Position numbers and translations under genes: made by a program
The notes under the pieces: generated by a model
Databases searched by the model: none
Seen by the model: only the letters and a program-made list of their open reading frames with translations
What the model was told of the DNA's origin: nothing
Origin: Microbacterium oleivorans
GTDB taxonomy: Bacteria; Actinomycetota; Actinomycetes; Actinomycetales; Microbacteriaceae
Direction: 5' to 3'
Length of the DNA stretch: 64,000 bases
NCBI RefSeq assembly: GCF_023715745.1
Contig: NZ_JAMBOV010000003.1
Coordinates: forward strand, 124,001-188,000
In this document: one piece after another, positions 44,239 through 54,505 of the stretch
Layout of the letters: each line of letters begins with the position of its first letter
How positions within the stretch are numbered: position 1 is the stretch's first letter

Positions 44239-45237
44239 GTGCCCACCGATCCGATCCGCAGCGCGCCCGAGGAGCGTCTCGTCAACCTCGTCGTCGCGTT
44301 GCTCGCCACGGAGCAGGGGCTGACGAAGGACACGATCCTGTCGTCCGTCTCCGGCTATCGCGAGCAGGGCGCGGCCGGTGCGTCGAAGGACGCACTCGAG
44401 AAGATGTTCGAACGCGACAAGGACAGCCTGCGTTCACTCGGCGTCCCCATCGAGACGATCGGCGACTACGCCGATCCGGATGACCTCCGGGAAGCGCGCT
44501 ATCGGATCCCGACCGCGGAGTACTCGCTGCCGGTCGACATCGACTTCACGCCGGCGGAGATCGCCGTGCTGAATCTGGCCGGCGGCGTGTGGGGCGAGAG
44601 CTCGATGTCGGTCTCGGCGCGCAGCGGCCTCCGCAAGATCCAGGCGCTCGGCATCGACGTCGACGCCCCCATCATCGGGTACGCGCCGCGCATCAGTCTG
44701 CGTGAGCCGTCGTTCACTCCGCTGCAGCGCGCGATCGAGCAGGGCCGGGTCGTCGAGTTCGACTACATCAAGGGCGGGTCGGATGCCGCTCACCGACGTC
44801 GCGTGCAGCCGTGGGCGCTCGTCGAGTACGAGGGTCGATGGCACGTGTACGGCTTCGACCTCCTACAGGACGCCGAGCGCACCTTCCTCCTGTCGCGCAT
44901 CTCGTCGGACGTCGTCGTGACCCGCACGTCCTTCGACCTGTCCCTGCGCGACGGTGCCGGCGACAAGGCGATCGCGGGGCTCGAGGCCGTCGCGGAGCGA
45001 CAGCGCGCCCTCGTCCAGGTGGAGCCGGGCACCGAAGCCGCGCTGCGACTGAACCGTCGCGCGGTCTCGGCCGACGCGAGCGGATGCCGGGTGCCCTACG
45101 TCGATGCACAGATCTTCGCCGATGAGCTCGCCTCCTACGGCCCCGAGGTCCGCGTGATCGAGCCCACTGAGCTGGCGGAGCTGGTCGTGGCGCGCCTGCG
45201 GCGGGCAGCCGATCTCCACGCGGGGGTCGCCGGATGA
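44239..45237 (+). CDS. pafB: WYL-domain regulator PafB
   Basis: 332 residues. N-terminal helix-turn-helix region (RLVNLVVALLATEQGLTKDTILSSVSGY), central WYL domain (IEQGRVVEFDYIKGGSDAAHRRRVQPWALVEYEGRWHVYGFDLLQDAERTFLLSRISS) and WCX-like C-terminus. In mycobacteria PafB and PafC together activate DNA-damage genes independently of LexA. Directly followed by pafC with ATGA overlap. Confidence 0.92.
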   Translation: MPTDPIRSAPEERLVNLVVALLATEQGLTKDTILSSVSGYREQGAAGASKDALEKMFERDKDSLRSLGVPIETIGDYADPDDLREARYRIPTAEYSLPVDIDFTPAEIAVLNLAGGVWGESSMSVSARSGLRKIQALGIDVDAPIIGYAPRISLREPSFTPLQRAIEQGRVVEFDYIKGGSDAAHRRRVQPWALVEYEGRWHVYGFDLLQDAERTFLLSRISSDVVVTRTSFDLSLRDGAGDKAIAGLEAVAERQRALVQVEPGTEAALRLNRRAVSADASGCRVPYVDAQIFADELASYGPEVRVIEPTELAELVVARLRRAADLHAGVAG

Positions 45238-46193
45238 GCGCGCAGCCGCTGGTCGCCACCGACCGCGCGTCCCTGATCCTGCAGCTCGTGCCGTATCTGA
45301 TCTCGAAGGGCGAGGTCACGGTCGAGGATGCCGCGAGGGACTTCGATGTCGTGCCGGACGAGATGCGGTCGATGGTCGAGAAGCTGACGGTGATCGGCCT
45401 CCCCGGTGACGGCGGCTTCTGGCAGATGGCGAACGACCTGTTCGACATCGACTGGGATCTGCTCGACGAGCAGGACACCATCTCGATCACCAACGCGGTG
45501 GCGCTCGAGCGCACGCCCCGGTTGACGGCTCGTGAGGCGGCCGCGCTGCTGGCCGGACTCCAGCTCGCGGCGAGCCTTCCCGGCGTGGGTGACAGCGGCG
45601 TCGTGCAGGGGCTGCTCGCCAAACTCGCCGCCGGTGCCGCCAGTGCGCCGGCGGAGGTCATCGTCGCGACCCCCGTGGTCGACGACGTCCGGACGACGGT
45701 GGCCGATGCCGTCCAGCGCGGTGTCGCGGTGTCGTTCGCGTACCGCGCACCGGACGCCCCTGTCACGACGCGCACGGTCGACCCCGTGAAGGTCCACATC
45801 GCCGACGGGCAGTGGTACCTGCAGGGGTGGTGCCATCTGCGGGAGGCCGTGCGTACCTTCCACCTCGACCGGGTCTCCGACGTGGTGCTCACCGACATCC
45901 CGAGCACGCACGGCTCGGACGCGCTGCCCGGTCTGTTCGAGCCGTCCGACACCGATGTGATCGTCGAACTCCGCTGCCGCAAGGACGTCGTCCCGCTGCT
46001 CGGCGAGTTCGCTGCGCGAGCGGCGGTCCGAGGCAAGGGCGACCAGCGCACGGTGAGTCTGCGCGTGGGCGACGAGCGCAGCCTGAAGCGGCTCGCCGCC
46101 CGCCTCGGCGGGGATGTCGAGATCCTTTCGCCGGCCACCGCGCGCGAGGCAGCCCGGGCCTGGGCGGAGGCGGGGCTCGCCCAGTACTCCTGA
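45234..46193 (+). CDS. pafC: WYL-domain regulator PafC
   Basis: 319 residues, same plan as PafB: winged helix (ILQLVPYLISKGEVTVEDAARDFDV), WYL domain (VQRGVAVSFAYRAPDAPVTTRTVDPVKVHIADGQWYLQGWCHLREAVRTFHLDRVSDV) and a WCX-like tail ending ARAWAEAGLAQYS. Expected to act with PafB as a heterodimer in the DNA-damage response. The pair is intact even though the pafA ligase gene of the mycobacterial operon is missing. Confidence 0.92.
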   Translation: MSAQPLVATDRASLILQLVPYLISKGEVTVEDAARDFDVVPDEMRSMVEKLTVIGLPGDGGFWQMANDLFDIDWDLLDEQDTISITNAVALERTPRLTAREAAALLAGLQLAASLPGVGDSGVVQGLLAKLAAGAASAPAEVIVATPVVDDVRTTVADAVQRGVAVSFAYRAPDAPVTTRTVDPVKVHIADGQWYLQGWCHLREAVRTFHLDRVSDVVLTDIPSTHGSDALPGLFEPSDTDVIVELRCRKDVVPLLGEFAARAAVRGKGDQRTVSLRVGDERSLKRLAARLGGDVEILSPATAREAARAWAEAGLAQYS

Positions 46194-46216
46194 GGGCCGC
46201 CCGCGCCACCGGCGGT

Positions 46217-46222
46217 TAGACT
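46217..46222 (+). promoter_or_regulatory. Candidate -10, tatA operon
   Basis: TAGACT, 28 bases before the tatA ATG, which has its own GAGGAGC ribosome site. Confidence 0.45.
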
Positions 46223-46250
46223 GGAACCACTTCAACCCCGAGGAGCTTTC

Positions 46251-46505
46251 ATGGGCGGTCTGCAGGGCTGGCATCTCATCGTCGTTCTGGCGGTGATCCT
46301 TCTTCTGTTCGGTGCGGCGAAACTGCCGGCGCTGGCGAAGAGCGTCGGTCAGTCGGCGCGTGTCTTCAAGGGCGAGATGAAGGCGATGAAGGAGGAGGAC
46401 GGGCCGGCCGAGACGCCGACCCACCAGCCCCCGCAGGCTCCTTCCTCCGTCACCGGGCTGACGCCGCCACCGGCGCAGGGCCCATCGCAGGGCCCCACGC
46501 CCTGA
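46251..46505 (+). CDS. tatA: Twin-arginine translocase subunit TatA
   Basis: 84 residues. One N-terminal helix ([23 protein letters not shown]) with the FGxxKLP hinge, then an amphipathic helix ([21 protein letters not shown]) and a Pro-rich tail. Forms the pore of the Tat pathway for folded proteins. CCCGAGGAGCTTTC precedes the ATG. Confidence 0.96.
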   Translation: MGGLQGWHLIVVLAVILLLFGAAKLPALAKSVGQSARVFKGEMKAMKEEDGPAETPTHQPPQAPSSVTGLTPPPAQGPSQGPTP

Positions 46506-46509
46506 TTCG

Positions 46510-47322
46510 GTGACGACGACCGATCGGGACGCCGCGCGAGACGACGCCCCCTACCGGGACAAGCGGATGTCGCTCGGCGACCATCTGCGCGAGTTCCGCA
46601 AACGGCTGCTGATCGCCGCCGCGGCGCTCGTCGCGGGCATGATCGTCTCGTTCATCCTGACCGACGGGATCATCTGGGCGATGACGGAGCCCATCCGCAT
46701 CGTCGCCGAGCGTCGCGGCGACGAGGATGCCGTCACCCTCATGTTCGCGACCGTGACATCCGCCTTCGACCTCCGCATCCGCATCTCCTTCGCCGTCGGC
46801 CTGCTCATCTCGGCGCCCGTCTGGCTGTGGCAGATCTGGGCCTTCCTCATGCCCGGGCTGACGCGGAAGGAAGTCCGCTACACCATCGGGTTCGTCGCCG
46901 CCGCGGTGCCGCTCTTCTTCGCAGGGACCTTCACGGGTTGGCTGATCCTTCCGCATCTCGTCGAGCTGATGGCCGGCTTCACACCCGTCGGTGCCTCCAA
47001 CTTCTATGACGCGAAGTACTACTACGACTTCGTCTTCAAGCTCCTCCTCGTCGTGGGCGTCGCGTACGTCACACCCGTGTTCCTCGTGGCGCTGAACCTC
47101 GCCGGCGTCATGACAGGCCGCGAGATCATCAAGGGCTGGCGCGTCGCCATCGTCATCGCAACGGTGTTCGCCGGCGCCGCGACGCCTGCCGCCGACGTCG
47201 TCAGCATGCTCATCCTCGCCGGGATCCTCACGGTCCTCTTCTTCGCCGCCGCGGGCCTGTCGATGCTCTTCGATCGCCGAAAGCGCAAGCGCGACCAGGC
47301 GCTCCTCGGTCGGGCCGCATGA
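46510..47322 (+). CDS. tatC: Twin-arginine translocase subunit TatC
   Basis: 270 residues, six membrane helices, receptor for twin-arginine signal peptides. MSLGDHLREFRKRLL is the conserved N-terminal signature, with LLISAPVWLWQIWAFLMPGLTRKEVR in the middle. GTG start 4 bases after tatA. Stop overlaps the helY ATG. Confidence 0.96.
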   Translation: MTTTDRDAARDDAPYRDKRMSLGDHLREFRKRLLIAAAALVAGMIVSFILTDGIIWAMTEPIRIVAERRGDEDAVTLMFATVTSAFDLRIRISFAVGLLISAPVWLWQIWAFLMPGLTRKEVRYTIGFVAAAVPLFFAGTFTGWLILPHLVELMAGFTPVGASNFYDAKYYYDFVFKLLLVVGVAYVTPVFLVALNLAGVMTGREIIKGWRVAIVIATVFAGAATPAADVVSMLILAGILTVLFFAAAGLSMLFDRRKRKRDQALLGRAA

Positions 47323-49778
47323 CGGACCCCTCGGCGCGCTACGCACGCGCGCAGGCCTCGCGCCGGCATCCGATCTCCGCCTCCTTCGCCGCGTTGCAGC
47401 GGTTCGAGCTCGACCCGTTCCAGATCGAGGGCTGTCACGCGCTCGAGGAGGGGCGGAGTGTGCTCGTCGCCGCCCCCACCGGTGCGGGCAAGACCATCGT
47501 CGGCGAGTTCGCGATCCACCTCGCGATGCGCGAGCCGGGCGACAAGGCCTTCTACACGACGCCGATGAAGGCGCTGTCGAACCAGAAGTTCCGCGAGCTG
47601 CAGGAGGTTTACGGCGAGGGCGAGGTGGGGCTTCTCACCGGCGACACCAACATCAACGGGAACGCCCGCGTGGTCGTCATGACCACCGAGGTGCTCCGGA
47701 ACATGCTGTACGCCGACTCGCCGGCGCTGCGCGGACTGCGCTACGTCGTCATGGACGAGGTGCACTACCTCGCCGACCGGTTCCGGGGTCCGGTGTGGGA
47801 AGAGGTCATCCTCCACCTGCCGCCCGCCGTGCGGCTGGTCTCGCTGTCGGCGACCGTCTCCAATGCGGAGGAGTTCGGCGATTGGCTCGACACGGTCCGC
47901 GGCGACACCGCGGTGATCGTCTCCGAGACCCGCCCGGTCCCACTGGAACAGCACGTCCTCGTGCGCGGAGACCTCCTGCCGCTGTTCGACGACCGCGCCG
48001 GGGTGGCGACCGCCCAGGTGAACCAGGAGCTCACCCGCATCCGCTCGCCCAAAGGCGCGCTCTACGAGAACAACCGTCGGGCGATGGAGTACCGCTCGCG
48101 CGGTGACCAGGAGAGGCGTCGCCCGCATCGTGGCGGTAAGCGGCCGCTCCGGCCGTCGACCGCGATGCGGATCGAGCGGATGGACCGCCCGCAGGTCGTC
48201 GAGCTCCTCGGCCGGTCGAATCTGCTGCCGGCGATCTTCTTCATCTTCAGCCGGGTCGGCTGCGACGCCGCGGTGCAGCAGGTGCGCCGCGCGGGAGTGC
48301 GACTGACGGACACCGCCGAGCGCGACGAGATCCGCTGGATCATCGACGAGCGCATGCGCCCGTTGCAGGACGAGGACCTGGGTGTGCTCGGGTACTGGGA
48401 GTGGCGCGACAACCTCGAGCGCGGCATCGCGTCCCACCACGCGGGGCTCCTGCCCGCCTTCAAGGAGGTCGTCGAGGAGCTCTTCCAGCGCAAGCTCGTG
48501 AAGGTCGTCTTCGCGACCGAGACGCTGGCGCTCGGGATCAACATGCCCGCCCGCACGGTCGTGCTCGAGAAGCTCGAGAAGTTCAACGGCGAGGCGCGTG
48601 TCGCGATCACCTCGGGGGAGTACACGCAGCTGACCGGTCGCGCGGGACGGCGCGGCATCGACGTCGAGGGCCATGCGGTCGTGCAGTGGACCGAGTCGCT
48701 CGACCCGCAGGCGGTGGCGGCGCTGGCGTCCCGCCGCACGTACCCGCTCAACTCGAGCTTCCGCCCGACGTACAACATGGCGGTCAACCTCATCGACCAG
48801 TTCGGACGTCCGCGCGCGCGGGAGATCCTCGAATCCTCGTTCGCGCAGTTCCAGGCCGATCGCGCCGTCGTGGGCCTCGCCCGTCAGGTGAAGGAGGCCG
48901 AGGCATCCCTCGCCGGATACGAGAAGGCGATGACGTGCGAGCTCGGCGACTTCGCCGAGTACTCCGGCATCCGTCGCGATCTCAGCGACGCCGAGAAGCT
49001 CAACCGGGCGGACCGGACGGCGCCGGCCCGCATCCGCCAGCAACGGCAGAACGAGATCCAGTCGCTGCGACGTCGGATGCAGCGGCACCCCTGTCACAGC
49101 TGCCCGGATCGCGAGGATCACGCGCGTTGGGCGGAGCGGTACTGGAAGCTCCGCCGGCGCACCGACCGGACGCGCCGTGACATCGAGACCCGCACCGGCA
49201 CCGTCGCGCGGATCTTCGACCGCATCATCGACGTGCTCGCCGAGCTCGACTACGTCACGCTGGACGACGGCGCCGCATCCCTGACGGCGGCCGGCCGCAC
49301 GATGCGCCGCATCTACGGTGAGCGGGATCTCCTGGTGGCGGAGTCGCTGCGCCGCGGACTGTGGCGGGACCTCGACCCCGCCGGGCTCGCAGCCCTCGCG
49401 TGCTGCCTCGTCTACGAGCCGCGCCGCGACGAGGCGGGGGAGTACCGGCTGCCCCGCGGGCCTTTCCGTGAGGCTCTCACCAAGACGCAGGACCTCTGGA
49501 GCCGACTCGACGACCTCGAGCAGGAGCACCACCTGCCCGGCACGGAGGCGATCGCGACAGGTCTCGCGCAGGCGATGAACTCGTGGGCCCGCGGTGCCTC
49601 GCTGGAGGTCGTCCTCACCGAGGCCGACATGGCGGCGGGCGACTTCGTCCGCTGGGCGAAGCAGACGATCGACCTGCTCGACCAGTTGTCGATCGTGGCG
49701 GATGCCGGTGTCGCGACGACCGCACGGAAGGCGCTGGACGCCGTGCGGCGCGGCATCGTGGCCTACAGCTCGGTGTGA
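47319..49778 (+). CDS. helY: Ski2-like DEAD/DEAH RNA helicase HelY
   Basis: 819 residues, homologue of Rv2092c. Motif I APTGAGKTIVGEFA, motif II VMDEVHYLADRFRG, SLSATVSN, and motif VI QLTGRAGRRGIDVEG, followed by the Ski2/Mtr4 C-terminal helical region with DPAGLAALACCLVYEPRRDE. Likely acts in RNA processing or decay. Co-translated with tatC. Convergent with tRNA-Gly. Confidence 0.94.
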   Translation: MTDPSARYARAQASRRHPISASFAALQRFELDPFQIEGCHALEEGRSVLVAAPTGAGKTIVGEFAIHLAMREPGDKAFYTTPMKALSNQKFRELQEVYGEGEVGLLTGDTNINGNARVVVMTTEVLRNMLYADSPALRGLRYVVMDEVHYLADRFRGPVWEEVILHLPPAVRLVSLSATVSNAEEFGDWLDTVRGDTAVIVSETRPVPLEQHVLVRGDLLPLFDDRAGVATAQVNQELTRIRSPKGALYENNRRAMEYRSRGDQERRRPHRGGKRPLRPSTAMRIERMDRPQVVELLGRSNLLPAIFFIFSRVGCDAAVQQVRRAGVRLTDTAERDEIRWIIDERMRPLQDEDLGVLGYWEWRDNLERGIASHHAGLLPAFKEVVEELFQRKLVKVVFATETLALGINMPARTVVLEKLEKFNGEARVAITSGEYTQLTGRAGRRGIDVEGHAVVQWTESLDPQAVAALASRRTYPLNSSFRPTYNMAVNLIDQFGRPRAREILESSFAQFQADRAVVGLARQVKEAEASLAGYEKAMTCELGDFAEYSGIRRDLSDAEKLNRADRTAPARIRQQRQNEIQSLRRRMQRHPCHSCPDREDHARWAERYWKLRRRTDRTRRDIETRTGTVARIFDRIIDVLAELDYVTLDDGAASLTAAGRTMRRIYGERDLLVAESLRRGLWRDLDPAGLAALACCLVYEPRRDEAGEYRLPRGPFREALTKTQDLWSRLDDLEQEHHLPGTEAIATGLAQAMNSWARGASLEVVLTEADMAAGDFVRWAKQTIDLLDQLSIVADAGVATTARKALDAVRRGIVAYSSV

Positions 49779-49792
49779 CGCGAGGCGTCTCG

Positions 49793-49866
49793 TGGAGGGG
49801 ATGACGGGAATCGAACCCGCGTAATCAGTTTGGAAGACTGAGGCTCTACCATTGAGCTACATCCCC
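49793..49866 (-). tRNA. tRNA-Gly (TCC)
   Basis: 74 bases including encoded CCA. Acceptor GGGGATG pairs with CATCCCC; anticodon loop CTTCCAA gives TCC; T-arm CGGGTTCGATTCCCG. Converges with helY. Confidence 0.97.
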
Positions 49867-49914
49867 GTCGGCGCTGCGATGAGCGCCTCGACGAGTGTAC
49901 CCGACATGGTCGGC

Positions 49915-49920
49915 TAGACT
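49915..49920 (+). promoter_or_regulatory. Candidate -10, tRNA-Pro
   Basis: TAGACT, 40 bases before the mature tRNA-Pro start, leaving a short 5' leader for RNase P. Confidence 0.45.
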
Positions 49921-49960
49921 GACCAACGGCCGTTTTTCGGCGCTCGCCAGCGTGCGCGCC

Positions 49961-50037
49961 CGGGGCGTAGCTCAGCTTGGTAGAGCGCCCGCTTTGGGAG
50001 CGGGAGGCCGCAGGTTCAAATCCTGTCGCCCCGACCA
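49961..50037 (+). tRNA. tRNA-Pro (TGG)
   Basis: 77 bases including encoded CCA. Acceptor CGGGGCG pairs with CGCCCCG; anticodon loop TTTGGGA gives TGG; T-arm CAGGTTCAAATCCTG. A protein frame is open through it but is not a gene. Confidence 0.97.
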
Positions 50038-50105
50038 ACGGCCCCACGAACCCAGATCACCGAACGGACGCGCGCGTGCGCGGCCGGACAAGGAGAACGA
50101 CAGGC

Positions 50106-51632
50106 ATGGTCACCAGCACCGTCGAGCAGCTCACCCCCACCCGGGTGAAGCTCCACATCACGGTCACCCCGGAGGAGCTCAAGCCGAGCATCTCCCACGC
50201 GTACGAGCACATCGCGCAGGACGTGCAGATCCCCGGCTTCCGCAAGGGCAAGGTCCCGGCGCCGATCATCGACCAGCGCATCGGCCGTGAGGCCGTGCTC
50301 GAGCACGCCGTGAGCGAGGGCCTCGACGCGTTCTACCGCGAAGCCGTCACCGCGAACGAGGTCCGCATCGTCGGCCGCCCGGCCGCCGAGATCGTCGAGT
50401 GGCCGAGCACGAAGGACTTCTCCGGCGACCTCAAGGTCGAGGTCGAGGTGGACGTCCGCCCCGAGTTCGAGCTGCCCTCCTACGACGACATCACCATCGA
50501 GGTCGACGCCGTCGAGACCGATGAGGCCGCGGTCGACGCCGAGCTCGAAAAGCTGCGCAGCCGTTTCGGCACGCTCGTCACGGTCGACCGTCCGGCCAAG
50601 GCCGGCGACTTCGTCGAGCTGGACCTCGTCGCCACCATCGAGGGCAACGAGATCGACCGCGCGGAGGGCGTCTCCTACGAGGTCGGCTCCGGCGAGCTCC
50701 TCGAGGGCATCGACGAGGCCGTCGAGTCCCTCACCGCTGGTGAGGACACCACGTTCCGTTCGAAGCTCGTCGGCGGCGACCACGCCGGTGAAGAGGCCGA
50801 GGTCGCCGTGACCGTCAAGGCCGTCAAGGAGCGCGAGCTGCCCGAGGCCGATGACGACTTCGCACAGGTCGCCTCCGAGTTCGACACCATCGCCGAGCTC
50901 CGCGAGAGCCTCGTCGAGCGCGTCTCGGAGCAGGCCGTGTTCACGCAGGGCTCCGCCGCGCGCGACAAGCTCGTCGAGGCCCTCATCGAGAAGGCCGACA
51001 TCCCCGTGCCGGCGAAGCTCGTCGAGGACGAGGTCCACGCCCACCTCGAGGGTGAGGGCCGTCTCGAGGACGACGTGCACCGCGCCGAGGTCACCGAGGC
51101 CAGCGAGAAGCAGTTCCGCACCCAGATGATCCTCGACAAGATCGCCGAGAAGCACGAGGTGCAGGTCTCCCAGGAGGAGCTCACGCAGTACCTCATCCAG
51201 TCGTCGGCGCAGTACGGCATGTCGCCGCAGGACTTCGTCAACGCGCTGCAGGAGGGAAACCAGATCCCCCTCATGGTCGGTGAGGTCGCGCGCAACAAGG
51301 CGCTCGCGATCGCGCTCGGCAAGGTCAACGTCGTCGACACCAACGGCAAGAAGGTCGACCTGGCCGGCTTCGCCGCGGAGGAGGACGAGACCGCCGACGA
51401 GGCCGCGGACGAGAAGCCGGCCGCCGAGAAGGCGCCCGCGAAGAAGGCTCCCGCGAAGAAGCCCGCGGCGAAGAAGGCGGATGCCGACGAGGCTGCGGAC
51501 GAGAAGCCGGCCGCCAAGAAGGCTTCCGCGAAGAAGCCCGCCGCCAAGAAGGCCGACGCGGAGTCCGCCGAGGCTCCCGCGAAGAAGGCTCCGGCCAAGC
51601 GCGCGACCAAGAAGGCCGCCGACAGCGAGTGA
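50106..51632 (+). CDS. tig: Trigger factor with long basic repeat tail
   Basis: 508-residue ribosome-associated chaperone and prolyl isomerase. Ribosome-binding signature GFRKGKVP at 44-51, FKBP-like domain with [42 protein letters not shown], and a helical C-terminal domain to about residue 425. The last 80 residues are Lys/Ala/Pro-rich ([15 protein letters not shown] type), like histone H1 tails, built from two DNA repeats of about 90 bases. The E. coli protein has only 432 residues. AAGGAGAACGACAGGC precedes the ATG. Confidence 0.95.
   Translation: MVTSTVEQLTPTRVKLHITVTPEELKPSISHAYEHIAQDVQIPGFRKGKVPAPIIDQRIGREAVLEHAVSEGLDAFYREAVTANEVRIVGRPAAEIVEWPSTKDFSGDLKVEVEVDVRPEFELPSYDDITIEVDAVETDEAAVDAELEKLRSRFGTLVTVDRPAKAGDFVELDLVATIEGNEIDRAEGVSYEVGSGELLEGIDEAVESLTAGEDTTFRSKLVGGDHAGEEAEVAVTVKAVKERELPEADDDFAQVASEFDTIAELRESLVERVSEQAVFTQGSAARDKLVEALIEKADIPVPAKLVEDEVHAHLEGEGRLEDDVHRAEVTEASEKQFRTQMILDKIAEKHEVQVSQEELTQYLIQSSAQYGMSPQDFVNALQEGNQIPLMVGEVARNKALAIALGKVNVVDTNGKKVDLAGFAAEEDETADEAADEKPAAEKAPAKKAPAKKPAAKKADADEAADEKPAAKKASAKKPAAKKADAESAEAPAKKAPAKRATKKAADSE
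51405..51584 (+). repeat. Two direct repeats of about 90 bases inside tig
   Basis: GCGGACGAGAAGCCGGCCGC starts at 51405 and again at 51495. Both copies continue as AAG-rich codons for AKK/PAAKK units. The 90-base period keeps frame, so the repeat lengthens the basic tail. Confidence 0.8.
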
Positions 51633-51638
51633 CCGTTT

Positions 51639-51677
51639 CGAAGGGCGGCGGGTGCCTCACGGCCCCGCCGTCCTTCG
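51639..51677 (+). terminator. Hairpin terminator after tig
   Basis: Fourteen-base-pair stem with one G-U (arms CGAAGGGCGGCGGG and CCCGCCGTCCTTCG) with an 11-base loop, 6 bases after the tig stop. It separates tig from clpP1. Confidence 0.75.
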
Positions 51678-51759
51678 GCGTTTCCGGACGCCGAGAACGA
51701 CGGATGCCCACGCCGGTATGCCCACGGCGAACACGGGCGAGGCGCTCGGAGCACGCCAC

Positions 51760-51765
51760 TAGATT
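51760..51765 (+). promoter_or_regulatory. Candidate -10, clpP1P2 operon
   Basis: TAGATT, 32 bases before the clpP1 ATG. Upstream CGCTCGGAGC is only part of a ClgR-like site. Confidence 0.4.
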
Positions 51766-51797
51766 CGAAGCACGAACACGAATCCAGGAGAGCATCC

Positions 51798-52382
51798 ATG
51801 GCTGAACCCCTTATGGCGACCAGTGTCTTCGACCGGCTGCTGAAGGACCGAATCATCTGGCTCGGTTCCGAGGTGCGCGACGAGAACGCGAACGAGATCT
51901 GCGCCAAGATCCTGCTGCTCGCGGCCGAGGATTCCGAGAAGGACATCTACCTCTACATCAACTCGCCCGGCGGGTCGATCACCGCCGGCATGGCGATCTA
52001 CGACACGATGCAGTTCGTTCCGAACGACATCGTCACCGTGGGCATCGGGATGGCCGCCTCCATGGGCCAGCTCCTGCTGACGAGCGGCACCAAGGGCAAG
52101 CGCTACATCACGCCCAACGCCCGCGTGCTCCTGCACCAGCCCCACGGTGGTTTCGGCGGTACGGCCAGCGACATCCAGACCCAGGCGCAGCTGATCATCT
52201 CGATGAAGAACCGGCTCGCGGAGATCACCTCCGCCCAGACCGGCAAGTCCGTCGAGCAGATCAACGCCGACGGCGACCGCGACCGCTGGTTCACGGCCGA
52301 GGAGGCCCTCGAGTACGGCTTCGTCGACCACATCCGCGAACACGCCGCCGACGTCACCGGCGGCGGCGGGACCGAGAACTGA
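51798..52382 (+). CDS. clpP1: ATP-dependent Clp protease proteolytic subunit 1
   Basis: 194-residue serine peptidase of the Clp chamber. Catalytic S88 (GMAASMG), H113 (LLHQPHGG) and D158 are present; [19 protein letters not shown] lines the site. CCAGGAGAGCATCC precedes the ATG. Forms a mixed ClpP1P2 complex in actinobacteria, and is probably essential. Followed after 20 bases by clpP2. Confidence 0.97.
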   Translation: MAEPLMATSVFDRLLKDRIIWLGSEVRDENANEICAKILLLAAEDSEKDIYLYINSPGGSITAGMAIYDTMQFVPNDIVTVGIGMAASMGQLLLTSGTKGKRYITPNARVLLHQPHGGFGGTASDIQTQAQLIISMKNRLAEITSAQTGKSVEQINADGDRDRWFTAEEALEYGFVDHIREHAADVTGGGGTEN

Positions 52383-52402
52383 ACGACCGGAGGACGAAGA
52401 GA

Positions 52403-53068
52403 ATGAACACCCCCACTTTCGGTCGCCCGCAGGGCGTCGCGATGCCCTCGAGCCGCTACATCCTGCCGCAGTTCGAAGAGCGCACCGCCTACGGCTACAA
52501 GCGTCAGGACCCGTACAACAAGCTGTTCGAGGATCGCGTCATCTTCCTCGGCGTCCAGGTCGACGACGCGTCCGCCGACGATGTCATGGCGCAGCTGCTG
52601 GTCCTGGAGTCCATGGACCCCGACCGCGACATCATCATGTACATCAACTCGCCCGGTGGCTCGTTCACCGCCATGACGGCGATCTACGACACCATGCAGT
52701 ACATCTCGCCCCAGGTGTCGACGGTCGTCCTCGGGCAGGCTGCTTCGGCGGCATCCGTGCTCCTGGCCGCAGGTGCCACCGGCAAGCGTCTCGCGCTGCC
52801 GAACGCCCGCATCCTCATGCACCAGCCCGCCGTCGGCGAGTCCGGTCACGGTCAGGCGTCGGACATCGAGATCCAGGCGGCGGAGATCCTCCGTATGCGC
52901 ACCTGGCTCGAGGAGACGATGGCACGGCACACGAACCGCTCCGTCGAGCAGGTGAACAAGGACATCGATCGCGACAAGATCCTGTCTGCACAGGAGGCCC
53001 TGGAGTACGGCATCGTCGACCAGGTGCTGACCTCGCGCAAGCGCACCCCGGCCGCCATCACGGCGTGA
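52403..53068 (+). CDS. clpP2: ATP-dependent Clp protease proteolytic subunit 2
   Basis: 221 residues. N-terminal extension (MNTPTFGRPQGVAMPSSRYILPQF) longer than in clpP1, then [20 protein letters not shown], catalytic S115 (GQAASAAS) and H140 (LMHQPAV), with DIDRD supplying the acid. Partner of ClpP1. AGGACGAAGAGA precedes the ATG. Confidence 0.97.
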   Translation: MNTPTFGRPQGVAMPSSRYILPQFEERTAYGYKRQDPYNKLFEDRVIFLGVQVDDASADDVMAQLLVLESMDPDRDIIMYINSPGGSFTAMTAIYDTMQYISPQVSTVVLGQAASAASVLLAAGATGKRLALPNARILMHQPAVGESGHGQASDIEIQAAEILRMRTWLEETMARHTNRSVEQVNKDIDRDKILSAQEALEYGIVDQVLTSRKRTPAAITA

Positions 53069-53078
53069 CGCCCGCACA

Positions 53079-53110
53079 CGACGCCCCGCCGATCCGTCGG
53101 CGGGGCGTCG
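53079..53110 (+). terminator. Hairpin terminator after clpP2
   Basis: Perfect 14-base-pair stem (arm CGACGCCCCGCCGA, 53079-53092 with 53097-53110) and loop TCCG. clpX has its own -10 downstream. Confidence 0.85.
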
Positions 53111-53156
53111 TCGTCCACACTCGTGTCGCAATCCGCCCCGTGCCCGGATCTGCGAT

Positions 53157-53162
53157 TAGGCT
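53157..53162 (+). promoter_or_regulatory. Candidate -10, clpX
   Basis: TAGGCT, 35 bases before the clpX ATG, after the clpP2 terminator. Confidence 0.45.
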
Positions 53163-53197
53163 CATCTCCACCGGCACGAAATCCTGAGGGGGACACC

Positions 53198-54466
<1,269 letters not shown>

Positions 54467-54492
54467 CACGCGCCGATGTCGTAAGCGGCGAG

Positions 54493-54498
54493 TAGCGT
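54493..54498 (+). promoter_or_regulatory. Leaderless-type -10, DHFR-like gene
   Basis: TAGCGT ends 7 bases before the ATG at 54506. Confidence 0.45.
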
Positions 54499-54505
54499 GC
54501 CCGGC

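Noticed and set aside
49977..50105. In-frame extension of trigger factor through tRNA-Pro
   Set aside because: It reads through a complete tRNA gene; the ATG at 50106 has a ribosome site and starts the family sequence.
51280..51762. Alternative-frame Arg/Pro-rich open frames across the tig tail
   Set aside because: They are frame shadows of the AAG/GCC repeat codons and lack starts with ribosome sites.
51730..51797. ClgR operator ahead of clpP1
   Set aside because: Only a partial CGCT...GC arrangement is present; not enough to support a site.
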